Assembly: GCF_000940805.1 (NCBI RefSeq)
Contig: NZ_CP007142.1
Coordinates: 3,572,593 to 3,636,592 of the forward strand
DNA length: 64,000 bases
Direction: 5' to 3'
Source of the DNA: Gynuella sunshinyii YC6258
GTDB taxonomy: Bacteria > Pseudomonadota > Gammaproteobacteria > Pseudomonadales > Natronospirillaceae
Shown here: positions 52,006 through 60,906 of the stretch, one piece after another
How positions within the stretch are numbered: the stretch's first letter is position 1
Layout of the letters: each line of letters starts with the position of its first letter
The notes under the pieces: model-generated
What the model was told of the DNA's origin: nothing
What the model saw: only the letters and a program-made list of their open reading frames with translations
Database searches by the model: none
Position numbers and translations under genes: made by a program

Positions 52006-52839
52006 ATGCGTACTTCTATTTGTTTTTTGTTGTTGTTCATTTTTTCAGGCATGACCAGTAGCTATCCTTATCAGGATCACAAACCCATTCTGGTAATTGG
52101 TGGTTCTCTGGGTAATGGATCAACACCGTTCAATGATGGATTAACCTCGCCATTAATGGGCGCTTCAGTTGGTCAGGGTAGTTACTTGTCGATCGGCGAT
52201 GCCCTGATCCGCAGCCCTTTATATAATGGTTTTGTTATTAATGAGGCTGAAGCCGGAGGAACGACCATTGCCCGACACAGTTGTCGTTATTCCCTTTACG
52301 GTAATGTTTGTGGAGAAGGAAAGTTCAGCAGTTATTCCACTCAGTTAAAACGCGCCATAGCACGAGTGACCCCTGTGACAGGAGGTGCTATTAATGCTGA
52401 TTTTGTCGTTATAACGCCTCCTAATGATTGTCTTCATTCTGATTCTCAGGGTATCCCAGAAATACAGGCGGTTTATTGTGCTGAGGCCGATTGGGAAGCT
52501 CTGGCTGATCGGCTGATTGCTGTGGGACAGGAAGCTCTGGCCATGGGGCTTAAACCGGTGTATCTGGCTTATCCCGAGGAGTCAGGGGTCGATTTGGAAT
52601 TGTTTGCCAGTACCTCTGGGTTGATATGGACTATCTCATCAGCTGACTACATTAAGATGCGTGAGACAGTACACGGCCGTATTGCCCATGATTTGCCCGC
52701 TGCATTGATTTCCAATGGTTGGGGAGATTTTCATCATATCGGTGATGGTATTCATCCGGATATCCGTTCTTCACGTTTGGCCGCCAGGCAGATACTGCTG
52801 GATATTGGTTATATTCCATTTGGTGGCACTCAGTGGTGA
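52006..52839 (+). CDS. Secreted SGNH-hydrolase-like protein
   Basis: 277 aa with signal peptide MRTSICFLLLFIFSGMTSS. Block I is VIGGSLGNG (GxS serine), there is an Asn-containing ITPPNDCLH, and the C-terminal DGIHPDIRSSRLAA supplies the D-x-x-H pair. This is the catalytic layout of SGNH/GDSL esterases. Cys pairs (SCRYSLYGNVC, DCLH...YC) suggest disulphides in the periplasm or outside. Natural ester substrate unknown. Confidence 0.75.
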   Translation: MRTSICFLLLFIFSGMTSSYPYQDHKPILVIGGSLGNGSTPFNDGLTSPLMGASVGQGSYLSIGDALIRSPLYNGFVINEAEAGGTTIARHSCRYSLYGNVCGEGKFSSYSTQLKRAIARVTPVTGGAINADFVVITPPNDCLHSDSQGIPEIQAVYCAEADWEALADRLIAVGQEALAMGLKPVYLAYPEESGVDLELFASTSGLIWTISSADYIKMRETVHGRIAHDLPAALISNGWGDFHHIGDGIHPDIRSSRLAARQILLDIGYIPFGGTQW

Positions 52840-53122
52840 TTTGAGGGAACCATTAAAATCGACAATGGCAAGTTGTTTTTGATTCAGTCACTGTCATAAC
52901 CAGATTAGATTCAATAAGCCAGTTTCTGTGGAATTGCTTATTCATCCAGAACCAGGCGCGGTAGTCTTTCACTAAGTGGTGTGCGCCTCCCTATATTCTT
53001 TTTTTCACATTTCAACGTGCATTTCGTCTTTTGTTAACCAGCATGCTAATAGATTTTCCTGGCCTTTTTGGAATCTCTGGCAGTAGTCTGAAATTGTATC
53101 GTTTATGACTGGAGGATGTGAG

Positions 53123-53551
53123 ATGAACTGGTTTAAACAATTGTTGGGTGGCAATAAGGCTTCTCCGATACAGGCAATCGGTCATTTATTTGATGAGTTG
53201 TTTACCAGTGATGAGGAGCGTCAGGCGGCTGAAATCGTGCTAAAACGACTGGCTCTGGAGCCCGGCAAACTACAGGCACAAATCAATATGGTGGAAGCCT
53301 CCAGCCGGTCGTTCTGGGTAGCCGGGTGGCGGCCGTTTATCGGATGGGTATGTGGCATTTCACTGGCGTCTTATTTTGTGCCGAAATTTATCGTGGCCAC
53401 CGTGGTTTGGGTGATTACTATTCAGGCAAGTGGTTGGTTAACAATCCCTGCCTATCCAGTGGACTCTGGCAGATTGATGGAGCTGGTATTGGGGATGTTG
53501 GGTCTTGGAGCTTTGCGGACAGTCGAAAAGGGCATGGGGAAGACCAGGTAA
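53123..53551 (+). CDS. Holin-family protein (three membrane helices), orphan
   Basis: 142 aa from ATG 53123, GGAGG 7 bases upstream. NWFKQLLGGNKASPIQAIG, then SRSFWVAGWRPFIGWVCGIS and two further helices, end GLGALRTVEKGMGKTR. This is the pattern of the GTA/phage 3TM holin family. No lysin, spanin or phage structural gene is nearby, so it is a solitary remnant or a domesticated holin. Confidence 0.8.
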   Translation: MNWFKQLLGGNKASPIQAIGHLFDELFTSDEERQAAEIVLKRLALEPGKLQAQINMVEASSRSFWVAGWRPFIGWVCGISLASYFVPKFIVATVVWVITIQASGWLTIPAYPVDSGRLMELVLGMLGLGALRTVEKGMGKTR

Positions 53552-53794
53552 TGGCGGAACGGTATTTTATTGTTCTGGGGCGGTGATATAACAGAGTTAT
53601 GACTCGTTCAATTGAGGAGCCTTTGAATAATGATTTACGTTGCCTGTATCGTTTTAAACGGGTTTATAAACTCCCGCGATGGTCGGCACATCGTATATCC
53701 CCGGGGTGTTGATCAGCAAGCGCGATTCAAATCCACGCCCGACGGATTGGCCGTTTCCCAGGCTTTTTCACTGATGTTATTGAAAGACTTCTAA

Positions 53795-53936
53795 GGGGCC
53801 TCTGAAAAATAGGAATAGTTTTGATGCAGGCGAGGAAGCACCACTCGCAACACCGCAGTTTACTGGTGTAAATGAGGATGCGAGACTGGAGCTGACAATG
53901 TCCTGCGCAAAAATAGGCCATTTTTCAGAGGTTCCC
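53795..53936. mobile_element. MITE, copy 2
   Basis: GGGGCCTCTGAAAAAT ... CATTTTTCAGAGGTTCCC, same inner sequence as 42579-42716. No clear target duplication is visible here. It lies 38 bases beyond the acnA stop. The remainder of 53552-53973 has no gene. Confidence 0.8.
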
Positions 53937-53973
53937 CAACCCTCAGATGAGTATATAAAACGTGGAGTTTTAG

Positions 53974-56685
53974 TTATTTCAAGGTATTTATGAGCTGTTT
54001 AGTGATATAAGGTAAAATTCCGTTTGCTAGAAAGTATTTGAGTTCACGATCATTGTCGATTCTGAGCGTTGCAGAGACTGATCGTGTCGTTGGTGATGAA
54101 AATTGGCCGGATGGGGAAGATATTATTTTTATCATCAGATGATCTGGAATCAAGGACTCACCATCGATATTGCATTCAATGGATATGCTTTCGTTGCCAA
54201 TTAGCTCCAATTCGTCCACACTCATTTCTGGCAACAGTTGTAGTGGCATAATGCCCATGCCAACTAAGTTGCTACGATGAATACGTTCAAAACTTTCTGC
54301 AATGACCGCTTTTACATTCAGCAACAAGCAACCTTTTGCCGCCCAATCGCGACTGGAGCCAGTACCATATTCCTTGCCTGCAAAAATCACCAACGGAGTA
54401 TTGTTTTCTTTGTAGTACTTGCTGGCTGCATAAATCGATACAGGGGTTGGTAATTTGAGTTGGGTTAGCTCGCGCTGAGTCTCATTCAATATACGGGTAA
54501 ATCCTCCCGGTATTGGCGCAGCCATCATATTTATCAGCCGTTTATTGGCGAAAGTACCGCGCATCATGACCTCATGGTTGCCGCGACGAGCACCATAACT
54601 GTTAAATTGATCAATTTTGACCCGGTGTTCAAGTAGATATTTACCGGCGGGACTATCTGGATTGATTTGACCGGCAGGTGAGATATGGTCTGTTGTAATC
54701 GAGTCTCCTAAAATTGCGAGTATCTTTGCTTCAATAATCGGTTCAGGTTTTGTGTTTAATTGGACGAATGGTGGCATGCGAATATAAGTGGATTCGGCAT
54801 TCCATGGAAAACACACCGTACTGTCAACACTTAAAGCTTCCCAATGTTCATCGCCTTTTAGAATATTTTTATAAGACTCCGCATAAAGTGTTTGATTTAT
54901 CTGTAGCAATGCTTCTTGTAGCTGCGTGTTATCCGGCCATATATCTCGCAAAAACACGAGATTACCTTCTTTATCTGTACCTAAAGGATCTTGATCAAAA
55001 TTGATGCGCGTATGTCCTGCCAGTGCAAACGCAACCACTAATGGCGGTGAAGCCAGCCAGTTCAATCTCACGGAGGGGTGAATCCGACCTTCAAAATTCC
55101 GATTGCCCGAAAGAACCGCACTTACTTGCAGGTTGTTAAGCTCAATCACAGATTCAAGGTCGCCATTTAAGGGACCAGAATTGCCAATGCAAGTTGTGCA
55201 ACCAAAACCAATACGGTGAAAACCCAGTTGATCGAGATAGTTCTGTAGGCCAGAGTTATCAAGGTAACATGCGACTACCTGCGAACCAGGCGCGAGCGAG
55301 GTTTTAACGTGTGGACTTACTGTCAGACCTTTTTCTACCGCAGCTTTGGCCAACAGACCCGCAAGTAACATGACCTGTGGGTTGGAAGTATTAGTACATG
55401 AGGTGATGGCAGCGATTACGAGATCACCATCTACCAATGGTTGTTGTTGATCTGGTTTAATTGCCAGGCGTCCGGCTAACTCGATTTCTTCCAGTGTTTT
55501 ATGTTTGATGGCGGCAAGTGGTAATCGGTCTTGCGGTCGCTTGGGTCCCGCAATAGAGGGAACAATGTCATTCAGGCAAATGGTTAAGTTTTCGCTATAA
55601 ATAGCTCGTTCGGCTTCATGGTCGGTACTGTAAAACAAATCCTGTGCAACGGCGTAGTCATAAACCCGCTTAATTAATGAGGCAGGTCGATTCGTCAAGG
55701 TTAAATATTCTATGACTTTGGCATCAATGGGAAACAACGCACATGTAGCACCATATTCTGGTGCCATATTGGCAATCGTGGCACGATCAGCAACACTGAG
55801 ATTGCTTATGCCGGAGCCTGTAAACTCGACATATTTTCCTACAACACCGTGATTTCTCAATATTTCTGTAATGCTTAGAACCAGATCGGTAGCGGTGACG
55901 CCAAGGCATAAGTTTCCCTCTAGTTGGACACCTACAACGTTAGGAGTATTTAAGCTTAATGGTTGTCCTAACATAACGGCTTCGGCTTCAATGCCACCCA
56001 CACCCCAGCCAAGTACTCCAAGGCCATTAATCATTGTGGTATGACTATCGGTACCCACTAAAGTATCCGGATAGAGCAGACCCCCTTTTTCACACACCAC
56101 CTGGGCAAGATATTCCAGATTGATCTGATGGCAAATACCTTTGCCAGGAGGAACAACAGTAAGGTTGCTAAAGGAAATCTGTGCCCACTTTAAAAACTGG
56201 TAACGCTCCCGGTTGCGTTCCATTTCACATTGACGGTTATGATGTTCTGCATTGATGCTGCCAGCCTGATCTACGATCACCGAGTGATCGATTACCAGAT
56301 CTACCTGACACATTGGATTCACTTTTTCAGCATCACCGCCTGCATTGAAGATGGCATCGCGCATTGCGGCGAGATCCGCAATCGCCGGAACGCCGGTGTA
56401 ATCCTGCATCAAGATTCTTCCAGGGTAGAACTGAAACTCAAAATCCATTGTTCGAGAACGGGTAGTTAATTTCTTAATCAGGTTTTGCGAGAACTCAACG
56501 CCTTCGGTTTCAGCGTGTCTCATGATATTTTCTAAAAACAGTCGTACTACGAAAGGTTGTTCGCTCAATATAAAATCAAAGTCTTGTGCTAATTTGGCTA
56601 AGGACCAAAATGTGTTTTCGCTATCATTTTTGTTTAGGTGAGTTAAATAGCGTTTACGCCATTGCTCTTCAGTTGTTGGATTCAT
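53974..56685 (-). CDS. acnA: Aconitate hydratase A
   Basis: 903 aa. [4Fe-4S] ligands are in ITSCTNTSNP and GFGCTTCIGNSG, and active-site segments DSHTTMINGLGVLGWGVGGIEAEA, SVLSGNRNFEGR-type and YGTGSSRDWAAKG are present. It interconverts citrate and isocitrate in the TCA cycle. The start giving MNPTTEEQW is chosen because GGAG is 7 bases before it on the minus strand; upstream ATGs at 56691 and 56736 are poorer. It overlaps the end of nhaA by 17 bases, so the two are probably co-translated. The length and IRP-like form match AcnA rather than AcnB. Confidence 0.95.
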   Translation of the reverse strand: MNPTTEEQWRKRYLTHLNKNDSENTFWSLAKLAQDFDFILSEQPFVVRLFLENIMRHAETEGVEFSQNLIKKLTTRSRTMDFEFQFYPGRILMQDYTGVPAIADLAAMRDAIFNAGGDAEKVNPMCQVDLVIDHSVIVDQAGSINAEHHNRQCEMERNRERYQFLKWAQISFSNLTVVPPGKGICHQINLEYLAQVVCEKGGLLYPDTLVGTDSHTTMINGLGVLGWGVGGIEAEAVMLGQPLSLNTPNVVGVQLEGNLCLGVTATDLVLSITEILRNHGVVGKYVEFTGSGISNLSVADRATIANMAPEYGATCALFPIDAKVIEYLTLTNRPASLIKRVYDYAVAQDLFYSTDHEAERAIYSENLTICLNDIVPSIAGPKRPQDRLPLAAIKHKTLEEIELAGRLAIKPDQQQPLVDGDLVIAAITSCTNTSNPQVMLLAGLLAKAAVEKGLTVSPHVKTSLAPGSQVVACYLDNSGLQNYLDQLGFHRIGFGCTTCIGNSGPLNGDLESVIELNNLQVSAVLSGNRNFEGRIHPSVRLNWLASPPLVVAFALAGHTRINFDQDPLGTDKEGNLVFLRDIWPDNTQLQEALLQINQTLYAESYKNILKGDEHWEALSVDSTVCFPWNAESTYIRMPPFVQLNTKPEPIIEAKILAILGDSITTDHISPAGQINPDSPAGKYLLEHRVKIDQFNSYGARRGNHEVMMRGTFANKRLINMMAAPIPGGFTRILNETQRELTQLKLPTPVSIYAASKYYKENNTPLVIFAGKEYGTGSSRDWAAKGCLLLNVKAVIAESFERIHRSNLVGMGIMPLQLLPEMSVDELELIGNESISIECNIDGESLIPDHLMIKIISSPSGQFSSPTTRSVSATLRIDNDRELKYFLANGILPYITKQLINTLK

Positions 56686-58105
56686 GCTCATGCTCCGGAA
56701 TTTTGAAATACTTATCTTCAGTTTTTGTTTGATCATGTAGCGTTTCTGAGTGATCGCGATTGTGATGCGTAATATTTGTAGGGAGGGAAAAATAACGTAG
56801 TAAAGTTAATCCTACCAACGCAGAGAAAACTGAAGCTGAGAGAATTCCTAATTTCACTGCATTAATTTGCTCAGGACTAAACGCGAGGTTGGCGATAAAC
56901 AAAGCCATGGTAAAACCAATACCCGCCAACATGCCGCCGCCGAAAAGCATTCGCCAACTCAAACCTTTTGGTAATATCGCGATTCGCAGTTGCACTGCGA
57001 TCCAGCTGAATAGAAAGATACCGACTGGTTTGCCTAATACAAAACCCAGAAATACAGCGATTGTGACTGTTGAGGTAATGCTGGTTCCTTTAAGAGGAAT
57101 ACCTGCATTGGCAAATGCGAATAATGGCATTACGACAAACCCTACCCAGGGATGAAGCATTATCTCTAAACGCTCCACTGGAGAAAGGGTTTCACGTGCA
57201 GCCGCCTCAGCAGTGATCAGAGCTTGACGATCAGGGGTGTCTCCGCTCCAGTGATCACCTCTGGGATAGGCCACCACACGGTCCATAATTGCATGTAAAT
57301 GGTCATCACTGACCCACTTTGTTGTCGGTGTCATTAAGCCAAGAATGACACCCGTAACCGTAGGGTGAATACCAGATGCGTCAACCACCATCCATATCAA
57401 TCCACCCATTATAAAAAACAGGGTGATACTGCGAATGCCAATAAACGCCATGGCCCTAATCACGACAAAACCTGCAACTCCAAGGCCAATGGCTATCCAG
57501 TCAATGGAACTGCTATATCCAACAGCGACGACAATAATGGCACCGATGTCATCCACAACAGCCAACGACAACATAAAGATTCGCAAGCTTTTGGGAATAT
57601 TTTTTCCTAACAGTGCCAGACAACCAATTACGAAGGCCGTATCCGTTGCCATGACGGTGCCCCAACCACTTTGACCGGATTCACCATACTGAAAAATCAG
57701 ATAAATCAGTGCAGGCACCAGCATTCCACCTAATGCCGCGGAAATTGACAGCATTGCAAGTCTGGGATTCCGTAATTCGCCTAATACCAGTTCACGTTTG
57801 AGTTCAAGGGCAATTAAGAAGAAAAATAACGTCATTATCGCATCATTGATCCATCCGTGCAGTGACCGCTCAAAGGCTAAGGGCCCGATGTTTATTCCTA
57901 TCGATATTTGCCACAAGTGACTGAAAGGGACACGGAGAGGGGAGTTGGCCAGAGACAAAGCCAGTACAGTGAATAACAGTAAAACAACGCCTGCGGCAGC
58001 TTCAATTTTAACAAAACGAGTAATGGGGTGAACTACCCAGTCAATATGCTCTTTGGGTAGGTGAAACAAATGACCTTTTTTACCATCTTTCGATTTATTA
58101 TCCAT
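56669..58105 (-). CDS. nhaA: Na+/H+ antiporter NhaA
   Basis: 478 aa with about eleven to twelve membrane helices. Key segments include MATDTAFVIGCLALLG and AVVDDIGAIIVVAV, whose Asp pair is the ion-binding site of NhaA, and MPLFAFANAGIPL. It exports Na+ in exchange for protons, fitting a saline habitat. A hydrophilic tail of about 45 residues (NITHHNRDHSETLHDQTKTE) is longer than in E. coli. It lies between hflC and acnA on the same strand, overlapping acnA. Confidence 0.95.
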   Translation of the reverse strand: MDNKSKDGKKGHLFHLPKEHIDWVVHPITRFVKIEAAAGVVLLLFTVLALSLANSPLRVPFSHLWQISIGINIGPLAFERSLHGWINDAIMTLFFFLIALELKRELVLGELRNPRLAMLSISAALGGMLVPALIYLIFQYGESGQSGWGTVMATDTAFVIGCLALLGKNIPKSLRIFMLSLAVVDDIGAIIVVAVGYSSSIDWIAIGLGVAGFVVIRAMAFIGIRSITLFFIMGGLIWMVVDASGIHPTVTGVILGLMTPTTKWVSDDHLHAIMDRVVAYPRGDHWSGDTPDRQALITAEAAARETLSPVERLEIMLHPWVGFVVMPLFAFANAGIPLKGTSITSTVTIAVFLGFVLGKPVGIFLFSWIAVQLRIAILPKGLSWRMLFGGGMLAGIGFTMALFIANLAFSPEQINAVKLGILSASVFSALVGLTLLRYFSLPTNITHHNRDHSETLHDQTKTEDKYFKIPEHEHESNN

Positions 58106-58290
58106 CTTTTTTCCTTTTTCAATGCTATTTTTTCATCAGTACGATCGTCATCAAACTCAATGAAAATTGTCATGTCTCGAAGCCCAAAAAAATAATATTA
58201 GATTTTCTATTAACCCGGACATTTAAGAGATCAGGAGAATCTATTTGATTGCCGGGTTAACAGATAAGTACCAGATTTAATCTGACGTAA

Positions 58291-59283
58291 TCAGGGGATT
58301 TTTACAGGTGCTTGGTTGATGGAATGAATACCATTCAAGAACTTAAACAAATCACTGTCAGTGGATAAAACAAGGGTTGTATTTTCAGAAATGATTGTCA
58401 GATAGGACTGCATAGTTCGAGTAAACTCATAGAGGCTTACAGACTGAGCACTTTGGTTATAAGCCTGTGCGTAGATGTCTGCCGCATTTGCATCCGCCAG
58501 GCCACGAATCTCTTCTACTTGCTGGTATGCTTCTGACTGAATTCTATTGAGTTCTCTCACTCGGTCACCACGAATCCTTGCGGCTTCACCATTACCTTCC
58601 GATAAAAATCGCTCGGCGATTTGCCGACGTTCACTGATCATGCGTTCATAGATTTTTGGTCGAACACTTTCGTTATAATTGATTCGCTTAAAACGGATAT
58701 CAAGCAGTTCAATACCAAACACTTTGACCTTTTCAGCAGCGGCGGTAAAAATTTCCTGCTCCACCATTTTCCGTCCCTTCTGTATCGGTACTAACAGTCC
58801 AACTTCCTGATTGTCGGAGTCCGTGTGGCTTAAGATGACTTCCTGCAAAGGTTCTCGATCCTTGGTGGTGCGGATAATTTCGATAAGTTCATGTTTTGCT
58901 ACAGCGTTGCGGGTCTCACTTCCCAGTATGTCATCAAGTCTTGATTGAGCGCTGCGTTCGTCTCTTAATCTTAAAAAATACTGTAGTGGATCGGTAATGC
59001 GCCAACGCGCAAATAAATCAACAGAAATATAGAGTTTATCTTTGGTGGGCATATCCGAAGGGTCTCCATCCCACTCCAGAACACGTTTGTCTATCGCATT
59101 GACAACCTGAATAAAAGGCATTTTGACATTGAGACCTGCATTCACGACAGGCTTACCCACGGGTTTTCCAAATTGAGTGATAATGACTTGTTCGACTTCA
59201 CTGACGGTATAAAGTGAGACATTGAGGAGCAGACCAACCAGTATCAATATTCCCAGCAGTAAAGTGAAATTTATTTTTTTCAT
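58291..59283 (-). CDS. hflC: HflC, regulator of FtsH protease
   Basis: 330 aa SPFH/band-7 protein with one N-terminal membrane anchor (FTLLLGILILVGLLLNVSLY) and the periplasmic prohibitin-like domain (VIITQFGKPVGKPVVNAGL, EWDGDPSDMPTKDKLYISVD, RIRGDRVRELNRIQSEAYQ). With HflK it forms the cage around FtsH that limits membrane-protein turnover. The ATG overlaps the hflK stop by 4 bases. Confidence 0.93.
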   Translation of the reverse strand: MKKINFTLLLGILILVGLLLNVSLYTVSEVEQVIITQFGKPVGKPVVNAGLNVKMPFIQVVNAIDKRVLEWDGDPSDMPTKDKLYISVDLFARWRITDPLQYFLRLRDERSAQSRLDDILGSETRNAVAKHELIEIIRTTKDREPLQEVILSHTDSDNQEVGLLVPIQKGRKMVEQEIFTAAAEKVKVFGIELLDIRFKRINYNESVRPKIYERMISERRQIAERFLSEGNGEAARIRGDRVRELNRIQSEAYQQVEEIRGLADANAADIYAQAYNQSAQSVSLYEFTRTMQSYLTIISENTTLVLSTDSDLFKFLNGIHSINQAPVKIP

Positions 59284-60338
59284 TGAGTTTCTCCTGTTTT
59301 GCCATTGAGGTTAAGCAGGGGAAAAATGTTATTCGTTTGTTCATCAATAATGACTTTCGACTTGATTTTTGGCAAAACCACCTGCATGGTTTCGATATAA
59401 ATTCTGCGCTTTGTTACCTCTGGTGCTTTAATGTATTCCGCATAGAGGGCGTTAAATCGGGCAGTGTCACCTTTGGCTTCGTTGATCCGTTTCAGTCGAT
59501 AACCATCGGCTTCACGAATTCGCTGGTCTTTTTCTCCCAGTGCCAGAGGGATAACTTTGTTGTAATCCCGGCGCGCTTCATTAATCAGTTTTTCTTTTTC
59601 CTGTTGTGCCTGGTTTACTTCATTAAATGATTCTTGAACAGGTTTTGGCGGATTTATATTTTTTAGCTGAACCTGATCAATGCTAATGCCCATCTCATAC
59701 TTGGTTGATAGTTCCTGCATTTTGGTTAATGCTTCGGATTCTATCTCCTGACGCCCGACAGTAATCACTTCATCGACGGTACGATCACCCACAACTTCAC
59801 GCATTACGGACTCAGACACATATCTCAATGTTTCACCTGGTTCTCTTACTTCGAACAGGAACTTAACGGGGTCTGAAATTCGGTATTGTACAACCCATTC
59901 AACCAGAGCCGCATTAAGGTCACCCGTAACCATCTGTGTTTCACGGTTATGATCATATGTTCGAGATGTCTGGTAAGGATCCAATGCGCCGGGCGTAGAG
60001 AAGCCAAATTCCTGTTTGAGCTGTCGTTTTACCGGTACAACGGTTGCAGAATCAATACCCATTGGAAATTTGAAATGCAGCCCGGCTGGTACATCATAAA
60101 CATGTTTACCAAATCGCTGAACTACCGCTACGGAATCGCTGGGTACTGTATATAACGTTGTCCATATTAAGAGGCCGATAAAAAATACTGTAAAGATGAT
60201 AAGAAATTTCGAGGGGCTTCCACCAGGTAAAAGTTTTTTGAAATGATCGATATTTTGGCCCAGGATTTGGTTTAGGTCGGGAGGGGATTTATTTTCACTG
60301 CTCCACGGGTTCTTTGGAGGGTCGTTATTTTTGGGCAT
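59280..60338 (-). CDS. hflK: HflK, regulator of FtsH protease
   Basis: 352 aa. A short proline-rich cytosolic start (PPKNPWSSENKSPPDLNQIL), one membrane helix (FLIIFTVFFIGLLIWTTLY) and an SPFH domain (VAVVQRFGKHVYDVPAGLHF, EKLINEARRDYNKVIPLALG). It is the partner of HflC and first in the cluster hflK-hflC-nhaA-acnA. The usual neighbour hflX/hfq is not seen on its upstream side in this window. Confidence 0.93.
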   Translation of the reverse strand: MPKNNDPPKNPWSSENKSPPDLNQILGQNIDHFKKLLPGGSPSKFLIIFTVFFIGLLIWTTLYTVPSDSVAVVQRFGKHVYDVPAGLHFKFPMGIDSATVVPVKRQLKQEFGFSTPGALDPYQTSRTYDHNRETQMVTGDLNAALVEWVVQYRISDPVKFLFEVREPGETLRYVSESVMREVVGDRTVDEVITVGRQEIESEALTKMQELSTKYEMGISIDQVQLKNINPPKPVQESFNEVNQAQQEKEKLINEARRDYNKVIPLALGEKDQRIREADGYRLKRINEAKGDTARFNALYAEYIKAPEVTKRRIYIETMQVVLPKIKSKVIIDEQTNNIFPLLNLNGKTGETQ

Positions 60339-60906
60339 GATACCAGCCTTTTTTATAAGCGAAAAAATATTCGCCTATATGAATCTAGTATGGGCGCACA
60401 TTATGACAATAACAATAGCTATTCATCTGGTGATCATTTATATCGAACTGACCATGTAATGTATGGATATAGTCAGATATCGGACCGTTCGATTGGCTGA
60501 CAATCGATGAAAACCTTGTAAAATCAAAGACGTTCGAATAATCCTGCATGATTCTGGGTGAATATAACCGTCTGTCAGCATATCCCGAAAGGTGGTGGAA
60601 ACGAAAGAATACTTCCCTGGTCTGACCTTCAGTTACGTAATTGTCAGATTATGTTTCGTAGGCTCAAAACTAATTCTTAGGTATGAGGCATTTTTGACCT
60701 GTAATAGCGCTATGTTGTGCGAAAACCGATGACTACACCTACCGCAGACAGAAATATGGTTTTGACCTGAGATACCTTGTGGATCCAGCCACTTATGTCT
60801 GTTGTAGGCGAAACCGAAAAGATCTTCTAGTCTTAATTCAGGTGATTCGATGAATTGACCGGCCGGTCGTCAGATAATTTCCCTGCCATAAAAGGAAATG
60901 CATCAT
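60339..60906. other. Divergent intergenic region with a 12-bp perfect palindrome
   Basis: No gene is visible between hflK and the GGDEF/EAL gene. GACCGGCCGGTC at about 60858-60869 is a perfect palindrome 38 bases before the next start, a possible regulator site. Confidence 0.5.
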
